From Dictyobacter vulcani (GTDB lineage: Bacteria; Chloroflexota; Ktedonobacteria; Ktedonobacterales; Ktedonobacteraceae): a stretch of 64,000 bases of DNA. The notes beneath the pieces are model-generated. The model did not search any database and was not told the origin of the DNA. It saw only the letters and a program-made list of their open reading frames with translations. This document shows positions 56,377 to 64,000 of the stretch, one piece after another. Where the stretch lies: contig NZ_BKZW01000002.1 in assembly GCF_008974265.1 (NCBI RefSeq), forward strand, positions 1,488,001 to 1,552,000, given 5' to 3'. A program made the position numbers and the translations under genes. Position 1 is the first letter of the stretch. Each line of letters opens with the position of its first letter.

Positions 56377-56650
56377 CAGACTATCCCCTCCCATCCTGCT
56401 CCTCTGCAGGAATGTAAGCAGGAATTCCATGCGGGCGGAAAACCAGATCATCCGCTCGCAAATCGCAAGATTCATAGTTCTCCTGGTCCTTAAGTAGGAG
56501 AAAAAATCGTTCTTCAGGACGTTTCTCTTTTTTATCTGTTCCCTTACACTCTAAACAGGCACATTCGCTTCATATGACTGCGTAAGTAAACATGTGAGCG
56601 CTGTGAATGATTAGAAGCATGTGATAAGGCAACAATAGAAGGAGCAAACA

Positions 56651-57697
56651 GTGGTAGAACAAAGAAACGTTGATCCTGATTCTCCGTGTATTATACAAAC
56701 CGCTGGTTTAACTAAAGCTTTTGGTGTGCGTCTGGCGGTTGATGATTTAGATCTCAAGGTGATGCGCGGAGATATCTTCGGTTTCCTGGGTCCTAATGGT
56801 TCGGGCAAAACGACGACCATTCGGATGCTACTTGGTCTCGTACGTCCTACGGCAGGCAGCATACAACTCTTCGGACAAGAGCAGAGCCAGCATCTCTCCC
56901 AACTGCTTCCACGCATAGGTGCGATTATTGAAACCCCGGTCTTTTATCCTTATCTCTCAGGCCTTGATAATCTGCGCGTCGTGGCCCTACGTTCCGGTAT
57001 ACCGGCAGGTAGCAGATGTGATGCCCGTCTGGATGAAATTTTAACCCTGATCGATCTGAGTGCGCGTGCGAAGGATGCTTACCGTAAGTATTCACTTGGT
57101 ATGAAGCAGCGGCTAGCATTAGGTGCAGCCTTACTGACCGATCCTGAGCTGATTCTGCTTGACGAGCCCACAAACGGACTCGATCCCGCCGGTGTACATG
57201 AGATGCGTGAACTTATTCGCTGCCTGCCACAGATGGGGAAGACCGTTTTTCTTTCCAGTCATCTGCTCTACGAAATACAACTTGTCTGTAACCGCGTAGC
57301 GATCCTGAATGAAGGGCACCTGCTCTACCAGAGCACAGTGCAAGAGTTGCTGCAAAGGGAGGCGCAGATCGTGGTACGCATGAACACGCATACAGAGAGC
57401 GAGCAGACCTGGGCGTACCTGCAACATCTGAGCCAGCAGGAAGCATCCTGGCTGCATGACATCAAACGTGAACAGGATGCGCAAGGGAACGAAGTGTTTG
57501 CGATCAATGCTTCCAGCGCACGTTCGTCTGAGATAACGGCCCTGCTGGCACAGAAACACCTCTATGTTGCCGAGATCTATCAACGGCGCGAAAATCTGGA
57601 GGACCTCTTTCTCCAACTAACCAATATGCAAGGACCATCCTCATCCACTGCTAATGTACGGGCACCAGAGGATGCGCAGTTGGGATTGCATAAATAG
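56651..57697 (+). CDS. ABC transporter ATP-binding protein (CcmA/DrrA type)
   Basis: 348 residues. GTG start at 56651 with AAGGAG upstream. Walker A FLGPNGSGKTTTIRMLLG, signature YSLGMKQRLALGAALL, Walker B LILLDEPTNGLDPAG, H-loop LSSHLL. A C-terminal extension of ~120 residues follows, as in drug or lipid ABC-2 exporters. It pairs with the permease gene 49 bp downstream, which is now interrupted by an insertion sequence, so the transporter is probably inactive. Confidence 0.93.
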   Translation: MVEQRNVDPDSPCIIQTAGLTKAFGVRLAVDDLDLKVMRGDIFGFLGPNGSGKTTTIRMLLGLVRPTAGSIQLFGQEQSQHLSQLLPRIGAIIETPVFYPYLSGLDNLRVVALRSGIPAGSRCDARLDEILTLIDLSARAKDAYRKYSLGMKQRLALGAALLTDPELILLDEPTNGLDPAGVHEMRELIRCLPQMGKTVFLSSHLLYEIQLVCNRVAILNEGHLLYQSTVQELLQREAQIVVRMNTHTESEQTWAYLQHLSQQEASWLHDIKREQDAQGNEVFAINASSARSSEITALLAQKHLYVAEIYQRRENLEDLFLQLTNMQGPSSSTANVRAPEDAQLGLHK

Positions 57698-58474
57698 AGT
57701 TAAGAGAAGAAATATAAATATATATTGATGAGGAGAGGTTTTAGCCATGAGTTCTACGCCATCAACCCATAATGTTTCACCCGCAACATCTCTCATACAA
57801 CAGCGTGGTTATGTGCTTACAATCATCCACTTGATCAAGGCCGAGCTCTATATTGTGCGTAAACGAACTTTGACCCGGATATTGTTAGCTGTAGCATTAC
57901 TGATTATTCTACTGAGTACGCTGGAAAGTATCGTTTTCACCTATTATACGCGTGCCAGTAGTGCAGAAAGCTATAAGGTTTCCTATTGTATCAACGCCGG
58001 GATGCTGAATAATTGCCATCCGACAGCGACGCAGTTAGAGGTATATAAACAGCAGCAGGTGGTGAGTGTTTCTAACCCGCTGCGCCTGCCTGGCTCACTG
58101 AGTGGGATTGTTAAAACCACTCTATCAACGTTTTTACCTGTATTGATCATCATCCTGATTGGAATCCTGGTTGGGAGCGAATATAGTCTGGGTACTGTGC
58201 GGCTCATGTATACTCGCGGGCCGACGCGCATCCAATATCTATGTGCCAAGATGAGCGCAGCCGCCATCTGTATTCTCATCGCCTATGTGGTGTTGATTCC
58301 TTTTAACATCCTGTTGGGTCTGATGGCCAATCTGCTCTCTGGAATCCCACAATCTTTGACCTTTTTCAGTGCTACCTGGCTGCTGCACGCACTGCTTTTC
58401 AGTGCGATCGGCGCTTTTGGCTGGTTTGTCTGGTCTATGATGGCCCTCTGCTTTGCGATTATAGGACGCTCTAG

Positions 58475-59326
58475 GGTGTGTTTGCAAATCATAACCAAAG
58501 CAGAATAGAGGCAAGCGTGACCATAGCCAGGAAGTTGACCGCCCGCTTCTCATAGCGGGTGGCTACTCGCCGAAACTGCTTGAGACGATTGATCGTGCGT
58601 TCAACGCGGTTCCGCTTTTTATATACGGCTCGGTTAAATGGCCCGGTGCGCGTCTCGTCGCTGCGGCGGGGAATCGTGTAATCAATTCCTCGCTTTTTGA
58701 GGTACCGCCGGATCTTACGACTACTGTAGGCTTTGTCTCCCAGGACCCGCTTTGGCCGTAGCTTGGGACGGCCTCGTCCTGCTCTCTTGACAGCCCCTTG
58801 CTCCATCAGGCATTCGAATTTGGTCGTTTCATGGCGATGTCCTGCCGTAAGCACAACCGTCATCGGTTTCCCTTGACCTTCCACTCGCAAATGCACTTTC
58901 GTGCTGAAACCGCCTTGACTCTTGCCTAATGCTTCTTGATTTTGATCCCCCCTTTTGCTCCTGCTGCATGTTGGTGGGCACGAATCACGGTACTATCAAC
59001 GCTATGCGTTTCCCAATCAATGTGGCCTGCGGCATCGCTTTGTTGCTGCAGGGCTTGCAGGACGTGCTGCCAGATTCCCGCCTTGACCCAGCGATAAAAT
59101 CGGCTTGCCACGGTTCTCCACGGACCATATCGCTCGGGAAGATCTCTCCAAGGGGCTCCCGTCCGTAAAATCCAAAGAATGCCATTCAGAATCAGACGAT
59201 GATCATGTGCTGGACGACCCACATGGGGCTTTTGCGGCGGCAGCAAGGGGGCCAGCTTTTCCCATTGCTCATCGCTCAATTCGCCTCTTCTCATACTCCT
59301 TTCTATCGGCTATTTGCAAACACGCC
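58475..59326 (-). mobile_element. IS5-family insertion sequence (IS427 group-like), 852 bp, flanked by CTAG duplication
   Basis: Terminal inverted repeats GGTGTGTTTGCAAAT at 58475 and GGCGTGTTTGCAAAT (reverse) ending at 59326, one mismatch. CTAG at 58471-58474 and 59327-59330 is the target duplication. Two overlapping transposase frames on the minus strand. The intact ends and exact duplication show a recent insertion. Confidence 0.92.
58489..59294 (-). CDS. IS5-family DDE transposase made by -1 frameshifting
   Basis: The first frame begins at ATG 59294 (AAAGGAG upstream; MRRGELSDEQWEKLAPLLPP) and ends at 58926. The second continues from GDQNQEALGKSQGGFSTKVH to 58489. They join by a -1 slip on A4G6 at 58956-58947, giving ~268 residues. 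Catalytic residues: Asp in THSVDSTVIRAHQHAAG, Asp in VLGDKAYSS, Glu in NRVERTINRLKQFR. The first frame alone holds the DNA-binding domain and could repress transposition. Confidence 0.88.
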
Positions 59327-59634
59327 CTAGTGCTTCTGGTCTGGTGGCACCGCTGGCCTGGCTCTCGTTGGAGTCGGTATTTAGCCTGCTCATCATCAGG
59401 TTAGCAGGCAAGCTATCGGGACCTCTGGCCAATTTTGTTCAAGCCATTCCTGACTATCTGATCGTTACAAACATTTTATCCCTCCTGAAAAACCAAAGTC
59501 ATGTTATCATTGGAGATGACCAATCTACACTTTCGGATGGACATTGTTGGATAGTGTTATTGATCTACACCACCGTTTTCGTTGTACTGGCCTGCCTCTT
59601 TACGCAAAGGCGGGATGTAACCCATTAAAAAATT

Positions 59635-61167
59635 ATGAGACAGAAAAATAACGCGCATAAAAGCCACCTACACTGGCGCATGGCGAGATCTTACGTTATG
59701 GTAACGCTCGTCTCGGTACTGATCGTGGAGAGCCTGGCTTATATTCCCTTGACTTTTCTGATCAGGTCTTTCGTGGGCGAGCATATTGCTATGCCATTGC
59801 TCCATAGTCAGGGTTTGCTCTATGCAAGTGAGAGTGCTAATGTTCTCCAGAGATCGACTAATGAGCACGATCTCGCGTCATTCTTTATGCAAGAAGGAGA
59901 GGCACCAGTGCATATCATCGGTGCCTCTCCACCGATCCGGCCAACTACGACGCTCTATCCTGATAACAGGCCGTTACCATTCGGGCTGCTCTTTTCATCG
60001 GCCGGTCAGGTGCTGAGTAGTTCCTATCCCAAACGCTATCCACTTCATAGTCAAGCCGAACATGTCCTGCTGGATCGTGGATCACTGGTCACGCAGGCTT
60101 TACATGGCAAGAGCAGCATGGTAGCCCGCGATCTTGCCATGGGGCACGTAATCTGTATAGCAGAACCTGTCTGGGATATTCATCATCAGGTGATCGGGGC
60201 TATTTATATTCAGGCTCCCTTAGCATCATTCTTTAATATCAACGCCTGGCTTTTCCTCTTACTACTAAGTGGTCTGCTCCTGCTGATATTTACTATTCCT
60301 ATTGGAGGCATTTTTGGTTTTTTGACCACACGACGCCTGGTGAGCCGTATCCGTGGACTGGCACTGGTGAGTGAACAGTTTGCGCAGGGGGATGATCCAC
60401 CACAGCTACCGATCGCCATCCGCGACGAACTGGGACAATTAGAAGTACAATTTAATCAGATGGTTGCCCAACTCAAGGAGAGTACGAGCAAGCAACAGCA
60501 ACTGGTAGCACAGAATGCACGTCTGGAGGAACGAACACGTATTTCACGTGACCTGCATGATGCGATTTCGCAGGATCTCTTCTCGCTCCGTATGCTGTCC
60601 CGTGGCTTGCGCACTGCTATCGAGAGCCGTACAGATCTGCCAATGTATATCGAGACGCTTGAAGAGGTTGTGACGCATATGCAACGCGAGATGCGGGCGC
60701 TCTTACTCAAACTACGTCCAGGAAAGCTTGATGAGCTAGGATTTGTGGCGGCATTACAGGATATGGCTCGTAGCTATAGTGCGCGTGTGGGGATTGCTGT
60801 TGAGGCTATAATTCAACCTGTAGTACTCACTGTTCAAGCCGAACACATGTTATTCCGTATTGCGCAGGAAGCCTTGTCCAATGCTGTCCGTTATGCTGGA
60901 GCAAGCACGATTACTTTGAACCTGGAGTCCAAAGATAAAGAGATTATCTTCTCTATTACTGACGACGGCAAAGGCTTTGTCCTGGCGGAAGAGCAACAAT
61001 CCGGTGGTTTGGGGCTTCAGCTCATGCGGGAACGTGCGCAAGAGCTGAATGGGACCTTTGCGCTGGAGACTCGGCCAGGTCAGGGTACATGTATCAGGAT
61101 CACATTACCGTTATTGATTAGAGATGCTCATGGAGGGCCAGCGTATGATCCATCTACTCATCGTTGA
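59635..61167 (+). CDS. Sensor histidine kinase (HisKA_3 type) with extracytoplasmic domain
   Basis: 510 residues. ATG at 59635, 6 bp after the permease stop. Membrane helices near residues 20-40 and 205-230 enclose a ~165-residue sensor region. HAMP (SRIRGLALVSEQFAQGDDP), coiled coil, phospho-acceptor helix EERTRISRDLHDAISQDLFS, then the ATPase domain (QEALSNAVRYAGA, ITDDGKGFVLA, GLGLQLMRERAQ). Same layout as the kinase at 41278. Transcription from the ABC promoter would have to cross the insertion sequence. Confidence 0.92.
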   Translation: MRQKNNAHKSHLHWRMARSYVMVTLVSVLIVESLAYIPLTFLIRSFVGEHIAMPLLHSQGLLYASESANVLQRSTNEHDLASFFMQEGEAPVHIIGASPPIRPTTTLYPDNRPLPFGLLFSSAGQVLSSSYPKRYPLHSQAEHVLLDRGSLVTQALHGKSSMVARDLAMGHVICIAEPVWDIHHQVIGAIYIQAPLASFFNINAWLFLLLLSGLLLLIFTIPIGGIFGFLTTRRLVSRIRGLALVSEQFAQGDDPPQLPIAIRDELGQLEVQFNQMVAQLKESTSKQQQLVAQNARLEERTRISRDLHDAISQDLFSLRMLSRGLRTAIESRTDLPMYIETLEEVVTHMQREMRALLLKLRPGKLDELGFVAALQDMARSYSARVGIAVEAIIQPVVLTVQAEHMLFRIAQEALSNAVRYAGASTITLNLESKDKEIIFSITDDGKGFVLAEEQQSGGLGLQLMRERAQELNGTFALETRPGQGTCIRITLPLLIRDAHGGPAYDPSTHR

Positions 61168-61798
61168 TGACCATGTCGTTGTGCGCAAGGGATTGCGCCT
61201 GTTACTGGAACAACAAGCAGATATTATCGTGGTCGGCGAGGCCGGCGACGGTGGTCAGGCCATTGAGTTGGCCACTGAACTCTTACCAGACGTGATTTTG
61301 ATGGATCTCTTGATGCCCAGGATCGATGGCATCACGGCTATCCGACACATTAAGGGCATTCATCCTACTGGTTATATTATTGCGTTGACCTCCTCCTATG
61401 AGGATGAACAGCTTTTTGGTGCAATTCATGCCGGAGCATGCTCATATCTGATCAAAGATACTGATCCAGACGAATTAATCGAGACGATCCGCCGGGTCGC
61501 GGACGGTGATTGTAAGCTTGCCCCCAAAGTAGCTGAACGCCTCCTTGATGAGGTACGGCAGCTGTCAAAAAGCCGCGTCAATGAACTTACTGCTCGTGAG
61601 CTTGATGTCCTCAAAGAGATCGCGCACGGTCACTCAAATCGTGAGATTGCGCTCAACCTCTCAGTGAGTGAGCGTACCATCAAGACCCATGTATCCAATC
61701 TACTCTCAAAGCTCCATCTGGAAGATCGCACCCAGGCTGCTATTTATGCGCTACAGCATCATCTGGTACCCTTGAAAGAGGCGTTTCCGAAAAAATAG
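61145..61798 (+). CDS. NarL/FixJ-family response regulator
   Basis: 217 residues from the ATG at 61145 (GGAGGG upstream), overlapping the kinase end by 23 bp. Receiver: LLIVDDHVVVRKGLRLLLEQ, Asp in PDVILMDLLMPRIDG, Thr/Ser in ALTSSYEDEQ, Lys in LIKDTDPDEL. LuxR-type DNA-binding end: LTARELDVLKEIAHGHSNRE and RTIKTHVSNLLSKLHLEDRT. Likely controls the linked ABC exporter. Confidence 0.93.
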   Translation: MIHLLIVDDHVVVRKGLRLLLEQQADIIVVGEAGDGGQAIELATELLPDVILMDLLMPRIDGITAIRHIKGIHPTGYIIALTSSYEDEQLFGAIHAGACSYLIKDTDPDELIETIRRVADGDCKLAPKVAERLLDEVRQLSKSRVNELTARELDVLKEIAHGHSNREIALNLSVSERTIKTHVSNLLSKLHLEDRTQAAIYALQHHLVPLKEAFPKK

Positions 61799-61840
61799 CT
61801 TTTGTGTAATGTGGCGATGCAATTCCTGTTGAGATGGTGT

Positions 61841-62164
61841 TCAGGCGTTCGCTGCTGAGGAAACGACTTCACTCCATTGACGCAGTGGTTCAATATCAGT
61901 AAAGTTAGGAATATCCCCATAGATTTCCTGACCGTGTTGAGCAAGCGCGGCACCAAACTCTTCACCTGACTGCACCCAGAAATATGCAACGCCAATAAAT
62001 GCCGGAGCTGGCGCACCAGGCGCAGCCAGGTTTTTATGTACCTCGAAACGTACACAATTAGCGCCTAAAAGATGTGCAAAAAGAGGAACATGTTTATGGG
62101 CGAAGTAATCGAAATCGAACTTCTTACCTTGCTGAGCAGGATAAGCGACGGATGCACAGAACAT
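61841..62164 (-). CDS. EthD-family protein
   Basis: 107 residues from the ATG at 62164 (GAAGGAG upstream); 62179 is less likely. A ferredoxin-like alpha/beta fold with the family pattern FDFDYFAHKHVPLFAHLLGA and PAFIGVAYFWVQSGEEFGAA near the middle and end. EthD proteins support oxidative degradation pathways, but many are of unknown role. Single gene, convergent with the response regulator. Confidence 0.8.
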   Translation of the reverse strand: MFCASVAYPAQQGKKFDFDYFAHKHVPLFAHLLGANCVRFEVHKNLAAPGAPAPAFIGVAYFWVQSGEEFGAALAQHGQEIYGDIPNFTDIEPLRQWSEVVSSAANA

Positions 62165-62358
62165 AAAAATCTCCTTCAAAAATTCTCTACCAGTAAAAGA
62201 AAATCAGTGCTCTGGAAAGATGAAGTTGGATGTATGCAATTTTTTTATCTCCTAATGATTGTAGCACATAAATAAGCGCTAAGGAAGCTCATAGCTTATG
62301 GTATGATGAGAAGTGCTCTATTACTGGATAGATATGGATGTTACTACCCTGAAGTACC

Positions 62359-62904
62359 TCAACTATTTATCGCTGGAGGTGGTTGTTGATCTATTTTTTC
62401 GCGTTTTTTCCAACCATAGATAATACAAAGCAGGGATAATCCAAAACAGACAGCACTCAGCCAGAAGAAGAGCCATTTAATTTCTGATAAGGGAAAACTT
62501 GTCGTACTCAGGGCTGCGATACCCAGAATGAGATAGAGGAAAAGTTGAGTCCAATCACTTAACTGCTGACTGTGATGTAACGTTTCAGTTTGAAAATGGA
62601 GCCAGGAAGAAGATAATCTTGGATTCGCATCCGCAAGCAGCATTTTTTGATAGAGCCTTAAATTGGCCATTACGATATCATGATGAGCACTGAGAGCGCT
62701 TGTGACCAGAGCCAGAAAACCTACGCTAATGTCGAGATAGGTAAAGTATGGTTGTGCAAGGGAGGCAGCAATCAAGGTACTGGCTATTGTTACAAAGCCA
62801 AAGAGTATCTGGGTGCGGAGTTGAAGTCTGGCAGTGATTTCGCGTCCAATATCTCTATATAAATCATTACTGGCAATAGGTAATCGGACCTCTTCATTTG
62901 CCAT
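62359..62904 (-). CDS. Four-helix membrane protein, SLATT/DUF4231-like
   Basis: 181 residues from the ATG at 62904 (GAGGAG upstream). Two helix pairs: TQILFGFVTIASTLIAASLA with YLDISVGFLALVTSALSAHH, and WTQLFLYLILGIAALSTTSF with WLFFWLSAVCFGLSLLCIIY, joined by a charged helical loop. This resembles small SLATT-type proteins, which sometimes act with nucleotide-signal effectors. No effector gene is adjacent, so the assignment is tentative. Confidence 0.55.
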   Translation of the reverse strand: MANEEVRLPIASNDLYRDIGREITARLQLRTQILFGFVTIASTLIAASLAQPYFTYLDISVGFLALVTSALSAHHDIVMANLRLYQKMLLADANPRLSSSWLHFQTETLHHSQQLSDWTQLFLYLILGIAALSTTSFPLSEIKWLFFWLSAVCFGLSLLCIIYGWKKREKIDQQPPPAINS

Positions 62905-63065
62905 GACGTGCTCCTCATTCTTGTACCTTGAGTATGATATGAAATTTTGCACAATAAAGGCGCACTGATCCCGTCCACGAAGAACCAGAGCGCCTTATCA
63001 TTATTCTGCTGCCTGCATCATCAGATTAAGCGAACCTGATAGATGGCAGGTAGGGGTAGAGCATA

Positions 63066-63533
63066 TCAGTGTGGTCTTGCTCTCACACGAATGGTAACCA
63101 TAAAGTACCTGGTAGCTGGTTTCGTTTTTTCCCAGGAGCGCTGATAGGTAAGTAGCAGTTTTTCAGTGCCACTGGCGCTGGCATTAAAGACGAACTCCAT
63201 CGTGCCTGGAACGCCAACGTTATGCTCGTGGCCCGGTTGGGGCGTAGGAGTAATAAAGCGTTGGCTTAGTAATGTGAGGACAGTATTTGTTGGCGTTGAA
63301 ACCCTCCAGGAATAACCTGTGCTTGGATTCGAGGCGAGATGGATAATGATTTTGGTATTCTGATAGACCGTTTCGGTTTTTCCACTATCTGCCTCTGTCA
63401 GCATAAGTGGTGGACTCGGATAACGAAAAGCGCTGACCACCACAAACAAACAGCACAGAAAGATTGTGAGCGGTAATTTTCTCATGAGAGACACGAGTTG
63501 ATTATTTTTTCGAAAGCTTGTTATTATTTCCAT
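63066..63533 (-). CDS. Secreted chagasin-like cysteine-protease inhibitor (I42)
   Basis: 155 residues; the ATG at 63485 (MRKLPLTIFLCCLFVVVSAF, signal peptide) may be the true start. Family loops are present: SNPSTGYSWRVSTP (L4, NPTTGY-like) and GVPGTMEFVFNASASGTEKL (L2-like), ending LLLTYQRSWEKTKPATRYFM (L6, RPW-like). Such proteins block papain-type proteases outside the cell. The ribosome site is weak at either start. Confidence 0.8.
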   Translation of the reverse strand: MEIITSFRKNNQLVSLMRKLPLTIFLCCLFVVVSAFRYPSPPLMLTEADSGKTETVYQNTKIIIHLASNPSTGYSWRVSTPTNTVLTLLSQRFITPTPQPGHEHNVGVPGTMEFVFNASASGTEKLLLTYQRSWEKTKPATRYFMVTIRVRARPH

Positions 63534-63624
63534 GACGTTGTTTTATGCAACCTTTCTAGAATTTACCAACTAATGGTGCATATAATCAGTATACAGGTAG
63601 CAAAAAACGACTGGCTTTGAAGTT

Positions 63625-63668
63625 TGCTCGTACGGGAACAGGTTGCAGCGCCGAGCGCTGCCGCTACG
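63625..63668 (+). repeat. Dispersed REP-like repeat copy
   Basis: TGCTCGTACGGGAACAGGTT onward with GCGCTGCCGCTACG at its end. Overlaps the 3' end of the TPR gene, supplying its stop region. Confidence 0.75.
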
Positions 63669-64000
63669 ACGGGGTTGTTGGCAGCGTTTCTAGCCAGGAT
63701 TGAATTTCCTGATGTTTTGGTGATGCGAGTTGTTGATAAATCGATAGGCTTTGTTCTCCGTAGTGTCGTGCAGACGCTATATTGTTTTCCTGTCGGCGAT
63801 CTGTGCAAGTGCATAGGCTGAAGATGCGAGGGCATCTGGTTCGGTTGATTGCTCCTGGACAAGCAAAAGATGACATCTGGCATTAATGTAGTCTGTTTGT
63901 TCCAGGTAAAGTGTTCCTAATTCATGATGTATCCAGGCAATCATTTCACGATGGCCTATAGTGGTAGCGGTATTCAGCGCTTCCTGGAAATATTGTTCGG
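63664..64000 (-). pseudogene. TPR-repeat protein C-terminus, frameshifted, cut by window edge
   Basis: From the right edge the frame reads EQYFQEALNTATTIGHREMI and AWIHHELGTLYLEQTDYINA, TPR-like helices, to YALAQIADR, then stops at 63777. The neighbouring frame continues as RQENNIASARHYGEQSLSIY and stops at 63664. A one-base indel at GGAAAAC near 63787 splits a repeat that is otherwise perfect. Probably the end of a STAND/TPR regulator like that at 35353. N-terminus lies outside the window. Confidence 0.65.

Larger units (their letters stand above)
57747..59628 (+). pseudogene. ABC-2 type permease interrupted by an IS5-family element
   Basis: ATG at 57747. The first part (to 58474) has an N-terminal helix after a cytoplasmic tail, a periplasmic loop and several helices, ending CFAIIGRS. 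The second part resumes at 59331 with ASGLVAPLAWLSLESVFSLL and stops at 59628. Deleting the element plus one CTAG copy joins them in frame as IIGRSSASGLVAP, a ~342-residue permease. As is, translation runs into the element and stops at 58508. Confidence 0.88.

Noticed and set aside
1-64000. tRNA or rRNA genes
   Set aside because: No cloverleaf-like segment with GTTCRANNC and CCA-side pairing, and no rRNA-like block, was recognised on either strand by eye; a tRNAscan run would settle it.

Overview
The window looks like a piece of a Ktedonobacteria-type (Chloroflexota) chromosome. This is an inference from gene content: STAND/TPR regulators, DUF6230/DUF6114 genes, many universal stress proteins, a group 3b-like NiFe hydrogenase, and transposon-end elements of the IS200/IS605 superfamily. 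No rRNA, tRNA or CRISPR array was seen.

Layout. 1-7.7 kb (minus strand): an AAA/aminoglycoside-kinase-like protein cut by the left edge, three tandem universal stress proteins, a P1B metal ATPase and a GNAT acetyltransferase. 7.7-19.8 kb: slipin, a truncated TmrB-like gene, an MgtA ATPase, a MauE-thioredoxin-thioredoxin fusion, a possible omega-RNA-like element, a CDF transporter, a VIT-type transporter, a decayed alcohol dehydrogenase and a glyoxalase-like protein. 20.0-26.4 kb: an operon-like hydrogenase cluster (Fe-S subunit, cyclic-nucleotide-binding protein, flavin subunit, small and large subunits, maturation protease), followed by a frameshifted BaeRF gene. 26.4-28.5 kb: a DUF6230/DUF6114/secreted-protein operon. 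29-38 kb: a broken HAMP-like membrane protein, a CtpE-like P-type ATPase, a tnpB-less IS605-type element, a GNAT protein and a fragmented STAND regulator. 38-46 kb: phosphoribosyltransferase, two hydrolases, and a two-component system next to an ABC-FtsX exporter. 46-56 kb: a secreted crystallin-like protein, phosphoketolase, frameshifted murB, a foldback element, a PAS histidine kinase, a 2-Cys OhrR-type regulator, a secreted repeat protein and a J-domain protein. 56.6-61.8 kb: an ABC-2 transporter plus two-component system, interrupted by an IS5-family element with an exact CTAG duplication. 61.8-64 kb: EthD-like, membrane and I42-inhibitor genes and a frameshifted TPR protein.

Together, the stress proteins, AAA/kinase protein, cation ATPases, 3b hydrogenase, BaeRF protein, phosphoribosyltransferase plus hydrolase, and phosphoketolase resemble the mycobacterial DosR dormancy gene set: hypoxia/redox persistence, H2 metabolism, ion homeostasis and fermentative carbon flow. 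At least thirteen reading-frame breaks occur across the window, one of them in murB. Real gene decay and assembly indels must therefore be told apart before functions are assigned.
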